From Rotaria sordida (taxonomy: Eukaryota; Rotifera; Eurotatoria; Philodinida; Philodinidae): a stretch of 64,000 nucleotides of DNA. The notes under the pieces were generated by a model, which saw only the letters and a list, made by a program, of their open reading frames with translations, was not told the DNA's origin and did no database searches. A program made the translations under genes and the position numbers. Numbering within the stretch: the stretch's first letter is position 1; each line of letters starts with the position of its first letter. This document shows positions 21,229-31,224 of the stretch, one piece after another. The stretch covers positions 369,702 through 433,701 of the forward strand of contig CAJNOL010000010.1 in assembly GCA_905250125.1 (NCBI GenBank), given 5' to 3'.

Positions 21229-22503
21229 ACTCGTTCCGAAGATGTGTTCAGGATTTCCTTCCGAGGTCAGATTCGACAACTATCATCAGATTATTTCAAA
21301 AAAGTCCAAAATAGTGGTTGTACAAAATGCTGCTTTGGTCAATTTTATATTTCGATTAAAACCTGGCTTTGTAATCGTCCTATATTTTTCGAAAAAACGA
21401 AGGTGTTTGTTTTTTTTGAAAAGATCCACATATTCTATTAAAAATATCTTGCATGATGATGTAAATGTCATCACTGAGATCTATAGCACAACGTGCAGAT
21501 AGTATAGTGACTATACATGTATGTACTGATTCGTTTGTCATTTTCGTCGAAATAATGAATAAGTTGTGATGCAATTGATTTTTTTTTATTTTAAAAGTTT
21601 TTGCAGATGACTAATCTTTTTGTGAAACACAATTTCCTTCTCATGGGTCATGACGAGGATATCGACAAGATTAATCTAATGGAGCATTAGTATGAAACAC
21701 AGTTGAATTTTAAGATAGTTGTTTTTTGCTCTTCTTTCATACTGATTGAAACATACTGTGATTAACATCTTTTTTCATCGACGCACATTAACAGTAGGTG
21801 ATACTTCATAAACTGAAACATATTGATGGATTCATTTTTTTTACAATGACAGCAGCTTCATCGTGTTTGAGATTTTACTTCCACTGAGATTGTGCAAACA
21901 ACTTCTTATACTTTTAAATATTTTGCTTATATACATTGACATGTATCAAATATTATAATAGTAATGAGAAGACATAATGTATACTATAAAAACAAAAAAA
22001 ATTCGTTTGCTTTTTTTAAATTTGCATTTACTTTCATTTTGTTTATAATAATCTGAACATGCATCTAGGAAACAGATAGAAAATAAAACGAACATAGTTT
22101 TTTCATTTCTTCAGAGGAAAATTTGTTGTGCCCTCGTTTTTCATAATTTAAATTCAAAAGGTGAAACAGTTTTTGATGCCTCAGTTTTGTAGAGAAAAGT
22201 TTGCTTAACAAAGCGTGCTTTTTACTTTTCTATTTTATCTGCCACGACAAATTTTAAAAGTAGCTTTTGAAACAGATTTTTTTACCAATGTCAATTTCTA
22301 TAGAAATTTGTCTTTAGTAGAAACACATCGATGATATTTCACTTATTGTAATATCCCATTTTTGTATAGAATTCAGTACTCTCTCATAATGTTGAATTGA
22401 AGTTGTGCCAAGACACAGTTTTGGACTTTTTTCACGTAATTTACTGATAGTTGTTCAATCTTACTCCTCAAACGAAAAATCTAAACACGTATTCGGAAAT
22501 ACA
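21229..22503. mobile_element. 1.3-kb element with inverted-repeat ends
   Basis: The left end (about 21229-21345) and the reverse complement of the right end (about 22395-22503) align through TTCCGAA, GTGTT.AG.ATTT, CAACTATCA and TTCAAAAAAGTCCAAAA / GTGAAAAAAGTCCAAAA. The interior (about 1 kb) has no long ORF, so any transposase would be decayed or absent. Longer than the other elements in the window. Confidence 0.6.
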
Positions 22504-22610
22504 AAAAAAAAATTCTGTTTCCAACTAACTATTTCTGGCACTCAGTAGTTGTCTTCTAGTGGCTGAAAAATGAGCGAATATTTTTAAATAAGTTTTAGGT
22601 CGATACTAAA

Positions 22611-22861
22611 ATGATACAATTTGTTCGTTGTGAACCTCTTTACAGTCTACCAAATCAAAATTATGATGCATCAGATGATGATTATTTTGATACAACTAAT
22701 TATTTTACCAAAAAGTTTCGGCGTAAATTTTATGGAACATATGAAAACAATAGACAGAAATTCGAACCGAACGACATGCTAAAAAAAAGAAGCAAAAGCC
22801 GAAGAAAAATAAATAGTTCAATCAATGGACAGTTGTTTTTGTTTTCTATTAGACAAAATTA
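22611..22861 (+). CDS. Hypothetical acidic/basic small protein, 83 residues
   Basis: ATG 22611 to TAA at 22860-22862. The first half is Tyr/Asp/Asn-rich (NYDASDDDYFDTTNYF) and the second is Lys/Arg-rich (KKRSKSRRKIN), giving a polar, probably disordered protein. A splice acceptor (AAGTTTTAG) sits 13 nt before the ATG, the pattern seen at other genes here, which supports a real start. No domain recognised. It lies between an element and the STPG1-like gene on the same strand. Confidence 0.45.
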
Positions 22862-23156
22862 ATTAAGTAATCAACATAATTGTTATAATAGTGCAATATG
22901 AAGTTAAAGCACTAGCTAAATATGTTTTATTAAAAAAAAAAATGTTTCTTTACTTCTATTTAAACGATAATTTGTATTCTTAACTGGTACTAATTATAGA
23001 ATTTAATAAAAATAAGCTAAATATTGATTTGTTCATCAATGAGGTATGCAGACAGGTTTTTTTTTAATTTCATATTAAATAATCAAAAGAGAAAAAAACA
23101 ATCGAAATTGATTTCTTTTTAGATAATTTTCAAAAAGGAGTTAGAGTAGATCGAAA

Positions 23157-24777
23157 ATGACAGTGGATGGAACGGATAGTGTCACCAAAGGACAAGTATC
23201 ACAAAGATCTCATCATCTACAACGCGAAGGAAGCAAAGTTCATCGAGGTAAATCAGAATAAATTAGTCAATTTTTTTGAATACTTTTTTTTATAACAGAA
23301 ATTTAGCTTTTGGAGATGAAGTTAGTATTCTTGCTTTGCTCTCTTTCTCTATATACAAGCTCGAATAGTGTTCTAATTGGAATTATGACAAAAATCGCTT
23401 GAATTTTCTCTATTTCACTTCTATATTTTTTTTAATGTGTTATTGAAGGATTTACGGTTTGCGCATCGGGTACTCCATCAATTCCATCTCGTTATTTAAC
23501 CATTACTTCAAGTAATAATGAAAAACGAGGTTTTCAACAAACTGCTAGACGTTTTCCATATGATCTAGTATGTCATCATCTTATTTGTTATTTTTAACGA
23601 TCATTATTTAACTATTATAGAACTTTACACCTGGTCCTGGTCAATATCAAACAGTACAATCATTAGATAGACAATTAGAGAGAACGTCTGATTCAAAGAA
23701 AGGTTCTGGTACTTTTGCTTCAAAAGTGATTAACATTTTTTTTTCCTTTTTTTTTCTTGTCTCTACATATTTCTATTGATATGTAGAGTAAACGAGATAC
23801 TTCTATAAATCGATTAACAAATTTTCCAGCGCCAACAACTTATAATCTTCCAGGCATGTTTAGTTATGAACATCATAGTTTTGACAGATCGAAAAATTCC
23901 AGTATGTTTCAAAAGCCAATTGCTGAACGACCTTTATCACCTAAATCAACAATTCCAGCTCCAAATCAATATGATGTTAATACAGTGTTTTTTTTTCTTT
24001 TCTTTTATTTCAATTCTTTATTTTCTTCAAAGATTAATCAAGGTTTGAAAACAATCACTAAATCAAATAATGTTACAGCTCAAGCTGCTTTTCGATCACA
24101 TACAAGAAGATCTATTACAACTGATAAATATTTTATTACACCTGCTCCAGGTTTGTATTTTATTTTTTCTTTTGTAAGAATAAAACAATTGAATAATGCA
24201 AATATATACTTAAGGTACATATAATTTGGATGATTCGGCTACACGATCAATAGCACCTATTCATCAATCAAGTTTTAAATCAACTTCAAAACGTGATACA
24301 TTTAGTGTTCAATCGGCTAGTGATGTATTAAAAACTATCATTAAATATTCATACTATTTGAATTATTATTTTCTTTTAGTTACCAGGTCCAGCTGATTAT
24401 CGACCATTTGAAAAAATAACAGAAGAACCTTATCGACAAGTACTTCCGTATGTTTTTAATATATAAATGTTTTCTTTTTTAGTCTTTCAATAAGAATAAT
24501 TCCTTATTTAAGACGTCATCATTATTTGACTATTTCTGCTCCAGCTATTCCACCTCCTCCTGAAGCTCCATATCCTGGTCCAGGTTCTTATGAACTTCGT
24601 GATTTTAAAGAAGCTGAAAAAAAATATATGTCATCAGCTGCATTTGTTTCAAGTACAAGTCGTTGGACAATTGATCCAACTAGATCAACTGAACGACCTG
24701 GTCCTGGTTCATATACACCACGTGAACCAGCTAAACAATCATTTAATTTTAATTTTGAACGAAAATGGATTTCATAG
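23157..24777 (+). CDS. STPG1: STPG1-like sperm-tail PG-rich repeat protein
   Basis: About nine exons from ATG 23157 to TAG 24775-24777. The product contains repeated STPGR motifs: TPGPGQYQ, FPAPTTYNLPG, IPAPNQYDV, TPAPGTYNLDD, LPGPADY, PGPGSYEL and RPGPGSYTPR. It also has Ser/Thr/Arg-rich linkers such as AAFRSHTRR. Length and repeat order fit STPG1 (MAPO2), a family of axoneme-associated proteins found with cilia and flagella, some linked to apoptosis signalling in mammals. It begins just after a splice acceptor (TTTCTTTTTAG, 35 nt upstream). PSMD9 starts 173 nt downstream in the same direction. Other STPG-family members cannot be excluded. Confidence 0.8.
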
Positions 24778-24950
24778 AAATTATTGATAATTTTTGTCTG
24801 TGATTCACTTTTTTCCTCATTGCATGACATTAATTTATTTGTTTTTTTTTTATTATAATATTTATCTCAATTATGTGATAATGTATTTTTTTTACAATGA
24901 ACTTTTCTTTATTTTTAATTGCACGATTTTTCTTTTATTTATAGATAAAC

Positions 24951-25639
24951 ATGAATCGTGAAGGATTACTTGAATTAATGAACCAAAAAGATGATATTGA
25001 AAAAGAATTAAATGAGTTAGCAAATGAACTTAAATTACAAAATAATGTTGGAATGACAGGAGAACTTGTCGATAGAGAAGGATATCCAAGGTAAGGAAAA
25101 ATTATTTGAATGCATTTTATTTTTTAAAAAGAAAAATAAAACTTATTTAAATAATTTTGTTTTTGTGTTTAAGAAATGATATTGATCTTGTTCGAGTACG
25201 TCAAATCCGACAACGAGTTATCTGTTTACAAAATGATCACAAAACATTGATGAAACAAATCGAAGCCGGTCTCATAGAAGTTCATGAAAATAATGTTAAT
25301 AATCTTTCGAATACTACTGAATCAATAACGACAACTCCTAGCAATACCAATTTACCTAACAAAGAACCATTTTTACGTGTTGATATTGTTAGTGGTCAAT
25401 CGCCTGCTGAAATAGCTGGTCTTCATGTTGGTGATCTTATTTGTCGTATTGGTACAATTCGTAAAGATAATTTTCGTACAATACAAGATGTTGCATCACT
25501 TGTAAACAATAGTGAAAATCGTTCAATTACATTACTTGTTCAACGTGCTAATACAAAAGAACAACAGACATTAACATTAACACCGAAAAAATGGTCTGGA
25601 AATGGTTTATTAGGATGTAAATTAACACCATTGAGTTGA
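24951..25639 (+). CDS. PSMD9: 26S proteasome assembly chaperone PSMD9 (p27/Nas2)
   Basis: Two exons (24951-25090 and 25174-25639). The N-terminal coiled coil (LLELMNQKDDIEKELNELAN) contains the conserved MTGELVDREGYPR-N-DIDLVRVRQIR block diagnostic of PSMD9/Nas2. A linker and a PDZ-like domain follow (VDIVSGQSPAEIAGLHVGD and TLTPKKWSGNGLLGCKLTPL). The protein escorts the ATPase subunit Rpt5 during assembly of the proteasome base. The ATG is six nt after a splice acceptor (TTTATAG), and the gene follows STPG1 closely, so trans-splicing of a shared transcript is plausible. Length is normal for the family. Confidence 0.95.
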
Positions 25640-26542
25640 TTTTTTTAAAAATAAATATTGTTCTTTTTGTTATTACTAATGATAAACTAGAAATACTATG
25701 CATGTACTTTTCATAAGTTTTTATTTAAATAACTACGATGGAAAAATTCACTAGTAATCAAATTTAATAGAAATTTGAGTAAGAAAATTTATATCATTGA
25801 AAAATACCAGTAGACGATGCAATATTATGACTTTTAGAAATAATCATTTGTTATCGTTCCATGTAAAAGTACTTCGTTGTGTGAATCAAATGCAACCGAG
25901 AATAATTTCAAAAGACTAGCATTGTTTTTCTTTGCAAAATAGCATAAAATAATTTACAATTTATTGCAAGTTGTTTATAGAAGGAATGATAATCAAGATG
26001 AATGCAATTCTTAAAGACTAATATGGTTTTTTGTATGAAGCAGTCGATATAACAATAAAGATATCGTAATATTTTAGATATTGATACAGAAATTCACGGA
26101 CGATATATGAAGCAAAATAATGTTAACATACTGTATAGAAATTGTAATCCTATTTTCAAGGACTAAAATATTTTTTATTAGAGTTATACAAGAAAAAAGA
26201 TCAGAATGAGATTACCAATATTGAAATCTCGCAAATTGAAAATATCAGATCTTTCTTAATATAATATAAAAATTAAGAAGTAGAATTGAGATTTCAACTA
26301 TAAAATATTTCGATGATAAATTTCAGGCAAATCAACTTGCTTTTCTTGATTTAAACGGGCATATTAGTTTTCTCATATGTCATTATTTACCATTGATGTT
26401 TTTTGTAAAATAATATCTTCTTTCGAGACGTTTTTTTTTTCTATTTTACTCGATTGAACTCAAATCAATTATCATTCATCAATAGATATGAGTATAAAAA
26501 GTCACGCCTTTTATTTTTCACATTATTTTCACTGCAAAACAA
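25640..26542. other. Intergenic, no feature seen
   Basis: About 900 nt of AT-rich sequence between PSMD9 and the first 7TM gene. No ORF, and no inverted repeat found by eye. Confidence 0.5.
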
Positions 26543-27562
26543 ATGTTTTACCAATGCTATAATATGACATGGACTCTAGAATTCCGTCAAATTGGTCGAG
26601 CTTATCTTGCTCTAGCTATACCTGCTTTTATATTTCATGTATTATTTTGGATGCATGTAGCTACACATCGAGCACTTCGTCAAATTTCTATGCTTTGGGT
26701 ATATAATTATCTTTTTACTGATATTCTTCTACTTGTTCAATTCTTTGTTGAATATACAATTCGTACAATGTCACATTGTATTTCACATTCAAGCTTCTAT
26801 GCATTTTGTAATGTCGAAGCCTATACAAATGCTTATATGACTGTACTCGAAGCATATATGTTAGTTTGTTTAAATATAACACGTTATTATTTAATTGTAA
26901 AAAATTGTAATATATCTACTCAATATCCTTATATTCTTATTCTTTTTAATATATGTCTTTATTTGGTTGGAATAAGTGTATTATTATTACAAGTTGAATT
27001 ATTTCAAATAGTAAAATTACATCCTCATCACAATACTGGAAATTGTCATTTTAATTATCTTGATATAAAAACTCAATATGGAAATTTAATTATTGTTCTT
27101 TTAATTCCAATTATCTTAAATTGTTATTTTATGATATTAACAACAATTCATGTTCGTCGATCACAACAAGCTGTTCGGTCACAAGTAAAGAAAAGAATAA
27201 ATCTTTTTTACAATATACATATTTATTTCTTTTGTTTTCGGTTTTTTTTCTATTTATAGCGTAGTAAACATTTACAATTACTAATTCAATTTTTTGTTGT
27301 TTATATTTTCTGGTTAGTATTATGGGCGCCAAATGTGGTTGTATCTCATATTGTTTCGATTAATGATTCAAATTCTTACACGCGTTTTGGTAGTCTAACA
27401 AGTGCTTTATGTGATCCACTTATTTTTATGTTTATTGATCGACGGTTTTTAAAAGTATGGAAAAAAACATCATATCGGATAATACATTGTGGTCGACCAT
27501 TAAGACAAATATATCCAACAACAATTAGTAATGAACTTCAATTATCAATAGTTGCCAAATAA
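26543..27562 (+). CDS. Divergent 7TM (rhodopsin-like) receptor
   Basis: Two exons (26543-27184 and 27260-27562) give 314 residues. Seven hydrophobic segments are visible: AYLALAIPAFIFHVLFWMHV, the YNYLFTDILLLVQFFV region, YMTVLEAYMLVCLNITRYYL, ILILFNICLYLVGISVLLL, GNLIIVLLIPIILNCYFMI, LLIQFFVVYIFWLVLWAP and TSALCDPLIFMFIDRRF. Cysteines near the top of TM3 (FCNVEAY) and in the second extracellular loop (GNCHFNY) would form the usual disulfide. TM3 ends in NITRYY in place of DRY, and TM7 has DPLIF in place of NPxxY. This is a class-A-like receptor of unknown ligand, of the divergent kind expanded in rotifers. The intron falls in the third intracellular loop. Confidence 0.75.
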
Positions 27563-28307
27563 TTTTTTTTCCGAAAATCAAATCTAGTCTTTGCTGTAGA
27601 AATTATCAAGTTTTATTTCTATTTCATTTTACTGATTTTCACCAGTATAAATGATATATGTATATTAAAAGCATATTCTACGCTAGATTCTTTAGAGTTT
27701 GTCTAATGTCTAAATTTGTACTGCTGTCAGTTTAGTTGAAGAAAAATAAAATTCATCTTATAATCCATTAAACGTTGTTACCATTAGAAAAACCAAGGAG
27801 TCATATGAATTTTGTATTGTATATTTTAGTTGACTTGTAAAGAAATTTTTTGTCAAAAGAACTAGTTAGTTAATGAATGTATTACACTGACTTGTTTTTC
27901 GACGGTTTTTTTTTTGCTGGTTATATCAAAAATTTCAATCGCCTAGCTATCAACTGATCTGGTCTGATCGAGTTAAAACAATTCAAACGATTCCGAGCCT
28001 GTCTAACTTTTTATTTTCGAAACATCAAACTTAAAATGCAGTCTATCCTGTCACACGTATACTCTTGCTTCAGTTGCTGTCTAAGCATGCCATCTAGTAA
28101 ATTATTTTAAATGATTGGTTTCTTATAGTGTTACGCAATTACCTTTGTTTTTTTGCTTACTATATAAAGACGAAGTAAGGGGTTGTCAACTATAGTACAG
28201 GTGAAAAAAATAATAATGATAATAGAGGTCACATGAGCCATTTTTTTTACGAACTTCTTTTTTAGATATTATTATTGACGCATATTCGTATTATTTTGAT
28301 CGAAACA
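27563..28307. other. Intergenic, with a splice acceptor before the selenoprotein gene
   Basis: No ORF. Ends with TTCTTTTTTAG about 43 nt before the next ATG (28308), again without an obvious donor nearby. Nothing else recognised. Confidence 0.5.
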
Positions 28308-28705
28308 ATGGCTAAACGGGCTGTTGTTCATGTGGAATATTGTGGAGGATGAGGGTACGGGCCACGGTACGAGGCATTGCGTCAGAAAATTTTAGCACGC
28401 GTGCCTGATGCTACCGTAACTGGAGATACTGGACGGCGCAGTAAGTACATTTGTTTATAATTTGAATGTTTATTTTTATTTTTTATTCAAGCTTCGTTTG
28501 AGGTAACCGTTAACAATAAAGTCATCTATTCGAAACTTGAACTTGGCCGCTTTCCTGACTTTGATATGGTTAGTTCATATTCGTATAAACATAGTTTTAA
28601 GTTTGTTTTGTTTAGATTGCTGAACAAGTTGAAAATGCTACTGAAGGTCGGAATGTCGAAGTCGTAACAAAAGCAGACAAGAAGGCATCTTGTTCAATTT
28701 TATAA
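28308..28705 (+). CDS. MIEN1: MIEN1/SelW-family (Rdx) selenoprotein with in-frame TGA and CaaX box
   Basis: Three exons (28308-28440, 28492-28568, 28616-28705) total 300 nt, 99 residues if the TGA at 28350-28352 is read as selenocysteine. The protein reads VEYCGGUGYGPRYEALRQ, placing Sec in the CxxU redox motif of the Rdx family. It continues SFEVTVNNKVIYSKLELGRF and ends CSIL, a prenylation (CaaX) motif as in MIEN1, a small thioredoxin-fold membrane-tethered protein. Conserved sequence and phase continue unbroken past the TGA, and a SECIS-like hairpin lies 106 nt after the TAA, so the TGA is not a decay mutation. Exon 1 is GC-richer than its neighbours. Vertebrate MIEN1 proteins often have Cys at this site. 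A SELENOW assignment is the alternative, but the CaaX end favours MIEN1. Confidence 0.9.
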
Positions 28706-28795
28706 GCTGTTAATATATAAATTTAATATGATCTCTTCATTATGTCATACTTATACTTGAATATGTTCTTTTTTTCAAGTTTGTTCATTTTTATA

Positions 28796-28866
28796 GTTAG
28801 CAATTTATGCATGATAGCTAAAATTAAAAATTTAATAGGTTTTAGCTTGATATTTTTTATGTTGCT
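28796..28866 (+). ncRNA. Candidate SECIS element in 3' UTR
   Basis: Downstream of the stop, ATGA (28811-28814) and TGAT (28848-28851) are placed opposite each other, as in the non-Watson-Crick quartet. They flank a perfect 8-bp stem AGCTAAAA / TTTTAGCT. The apical loop begins TTAAAAA and so carries the unpaired A's typical of SECIS. Below the quartet, GCAA and TTGC can pair as a lower stem. The element is where eukaryotic SECIS elements occur. Confidence 0.82.
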
Positions 28867-29088
28867 TCTATTTTTATGTACAACTTGAGTTAAACATATA
28901 CTCGTTGGTATAACATATGAAAGAGTTTTTATTTGTAATCATTTTTTTTCAAAAATATATTCGTACGATGACTTTTGACTATTAAAATAATTCTAGATAT
29001 CAAGGAACAGTTACAAGGAATTCGAAATATTAACAAAAAAAGAAAGATCCCAGATCATACTTATAGTTTTCAGCATATATCATCGATA

Positions 29089-29850
29089 ATGTTTCGTCAA
29101 TCTGTTGGTGTTATGGAAAGTTATTTAAGGGAAACATTTAATGCAACAGGTGAAGAATTGAGCTATCTTCAAAAAATATTCGATCATCGAGATCAGAAAC
29201 TTAGATCACAGAGTACTGGTCGAAGTACTTATGGTTCTCCATCCGTAGTTATTGATGATTTTCTTTATCATGGTGATTTAGGTCATGCATCAAATATAAG
29301 ATTATTAAATCAACTCGGTATTCGACATATAATTGACGTATGTGATTGTCAATTAGACAAAGAAATATTAGAAAACTTTCATGTTTTGTGGATTAATTTA
29401 TATGATGAACTTAGAGCAGATATAAAACAACATTTTGAAGAAGCTAATGAATTTTTACATAATTGTAAACAAAAAAATGAGAAAGTTTTAGTTCATTGTC
29501 AAATGGGAATATCACGTTCATCTTCAATTGTTCTGGCTTATTTAATGAAGTAAAAAAAAATTGATTGATTATATTCATTTATTATTTTGCTTTTTAAATT
29601 AAGATACCATCATGATTCTCTAATCAAAGCCTATGATTATTTACTTGAACGACGTCGTATTGCTGCACCAAACATTTCTTTCTTTTTACAATTAATTCGT
29701 TATGAAAAAGAATTACGTATAACAAAAGAAATAGATGAAAGTAAACATAATGATGATCAACAAAATCCAATTGAAAAACTTGATTCAAATCAAGATCCGG
29801 CTGTAGTGAATAACGAAATTGAGAATGAGAAAATGGAAAATTGGAGTTAA
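29089..29850 (+). CDS. Dual-specificity phosphatase (slingshot-like / DUSP)
   Basis: Two exons (frame open to 29549, then 29604-29850). The catalytic P-loop HCQMGISRSS gives the HCx5R signature, with a general-acid Asp probably in the NLYDELRADI loop. The tail AYDYLLERRRIAAPNISFFLQL resembles slingshot and DUSP phosphatases, which act on phospho-Ser/Thr/Tyr proteins such as cofilin. The first in-frame Met is at 29089. The frame is open upstream to about 28975 but has no ATG there; TTCTAG at 28991-28996 could be a trans-splice acceptor giving this Met as the start. The C-terminal 60 residues are acidic and disordered. About 220 residues long without further domains, so it lacks the slingshot N-terminal region and may be an atypical DUSP. 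Confidence 0.85.
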
Positions 29851-31224
29851 TGTTGTTACTTTTTTTTCAATGAAAGAAAATATGAAATGCTAGTTGACAC
29901 ATATTCTATCTTATTGTATAAATGTTTATGTAAGCAATGCTTAATATTTAGTTTTTATTTAATCTATGAGTAATGAATATTTTTTTTTTGTTACAATAAT
30001 ATTTCTTTTATGTATGAATTTATAAATAGAAATAAATTGTCAAAATTATTTACATAAATAATTATATTATAAATATTATCAAATAAGTAAATTTATTCGA
30101 ATAATCTTCGTAATTACATTTGTTTTAAGTTGTTATTAGTAATAAAGTAAATAGTGATTCATATGATTTTATGTTACTGTGATCTATTTCTAAATATTTG
30201 AATATATTGTAGAATATTTTAATAGTTTGCAAGTATATTGCACTTTTGTTGATAGACATAAGATTTTGGTCAGATAGATAATTATAAACCAAGGAAAAGT
30301 ATTAGTTGTCAATCATTGGTAGATTTCCTATCGAAATTCAGAGAATTTTATATATATGTATAAAGACTAACATCATATGTTGGAAGTGATCATTTTGTCT
30401 CATTTTATGTTAGTTTTAAATATTGTTCAAGCAAACAAATTTTCATAACAATTCTCTAAAATAGATCTTACCATCAGTACATTTGACTCAATTTTTTCTA
30501 TTTCAATAAACTAATATAGAAAAACAAACGTAAGTTATTTCCAGCTCTCTTCTTATTCAATCTGGTTAAGTTTTTTTTTGAATTGAACATCATGTAGTTG
30601 CAATGTATCATACTTGAATCGAGATAACTTATGAAAAAATTCTTCATTTAATTTTATTTTTTATTAGTGTCAAGTTAAACACTGTTTTGAGAATAGACCG
30701 ATATATGAAACAATTATTGCACTATCTAAACAACTAATTCTCAATAAATCATCTTTACATTCATCCATTTTTCTTGTGATGTATCAATTTTCTTTTTTTA
30801 TTCTTTTGTTTTTTTGTTGTTGCGAATGTTGTAAAGAAAATGGTAAAGGAACGCTAAACACAATAAAAAGAGTGATACACATAGTTAATATCAATAAAAT
30901 AATGCCACAAAACAAGAAACTACAATAATTATGATATGTATGAGAATGATCATAAGATATTTCTGTTAATATCGAAAGACAATAAATGGAAAAACTAACA
31001 ATGGAAAAGACAACAGTAAGCAATAAGGAAAAACTAAAAAATGCCAAAATAAAATGTGAAAAAAAAAGAAAGAAACGAGATCCCTTTGTTTAACGAGAGA
31101 TTTCATTGTCAATAGACAACATAGACATAAATGTAAATATAAAATGCAGATAGGAATGTCACTAAATACCTTACATAGACAACACTCAATAATTATGATT
31201 TTCAATATTCCCACGGCTTAACTT
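29851..31224. other. Convergent intergenic region, possible minus-strand membrane ORF
   Basis: About 1.37 kb between the phosphatase and the 3' end of ACLY. On the minus strand, 30784-31047 and 30966-31214 hold overlapping hydrophobic frames (LLLTVVFSIVSFSIYCL and FCGIILLILTMCITLFIVF) that could be exons of a small multi-pass membrane protein. I could not join them with phased GT...AG introns, so no gene is called. The rest is AT-rich without features. Confidence 0.35.

Noticed and set aside
28350..28352. In-frame TGA in exon 1 taken as a nonsense mutation or pseudogene
   Set aside because: It sits exactly at the Sec position of CxxU, conserved sequence follows, and a SECIS-like hairpin is present downstream.
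28975..29088. Upstream extension of the phosphatase frame
   Set aside because: It has no ATG; the frame there opens with TTG. The first in-frame Met at 29089 fits better with a 5' acceptor at 28996.
30784..31214. Minus-strand hydrophobic membrane-protein gene
   Set aside because: The two frames could not be joined with phased splice sites, and T-rich DNA easily yields hydrophobic frames. Left as a note in the intergenic entry.
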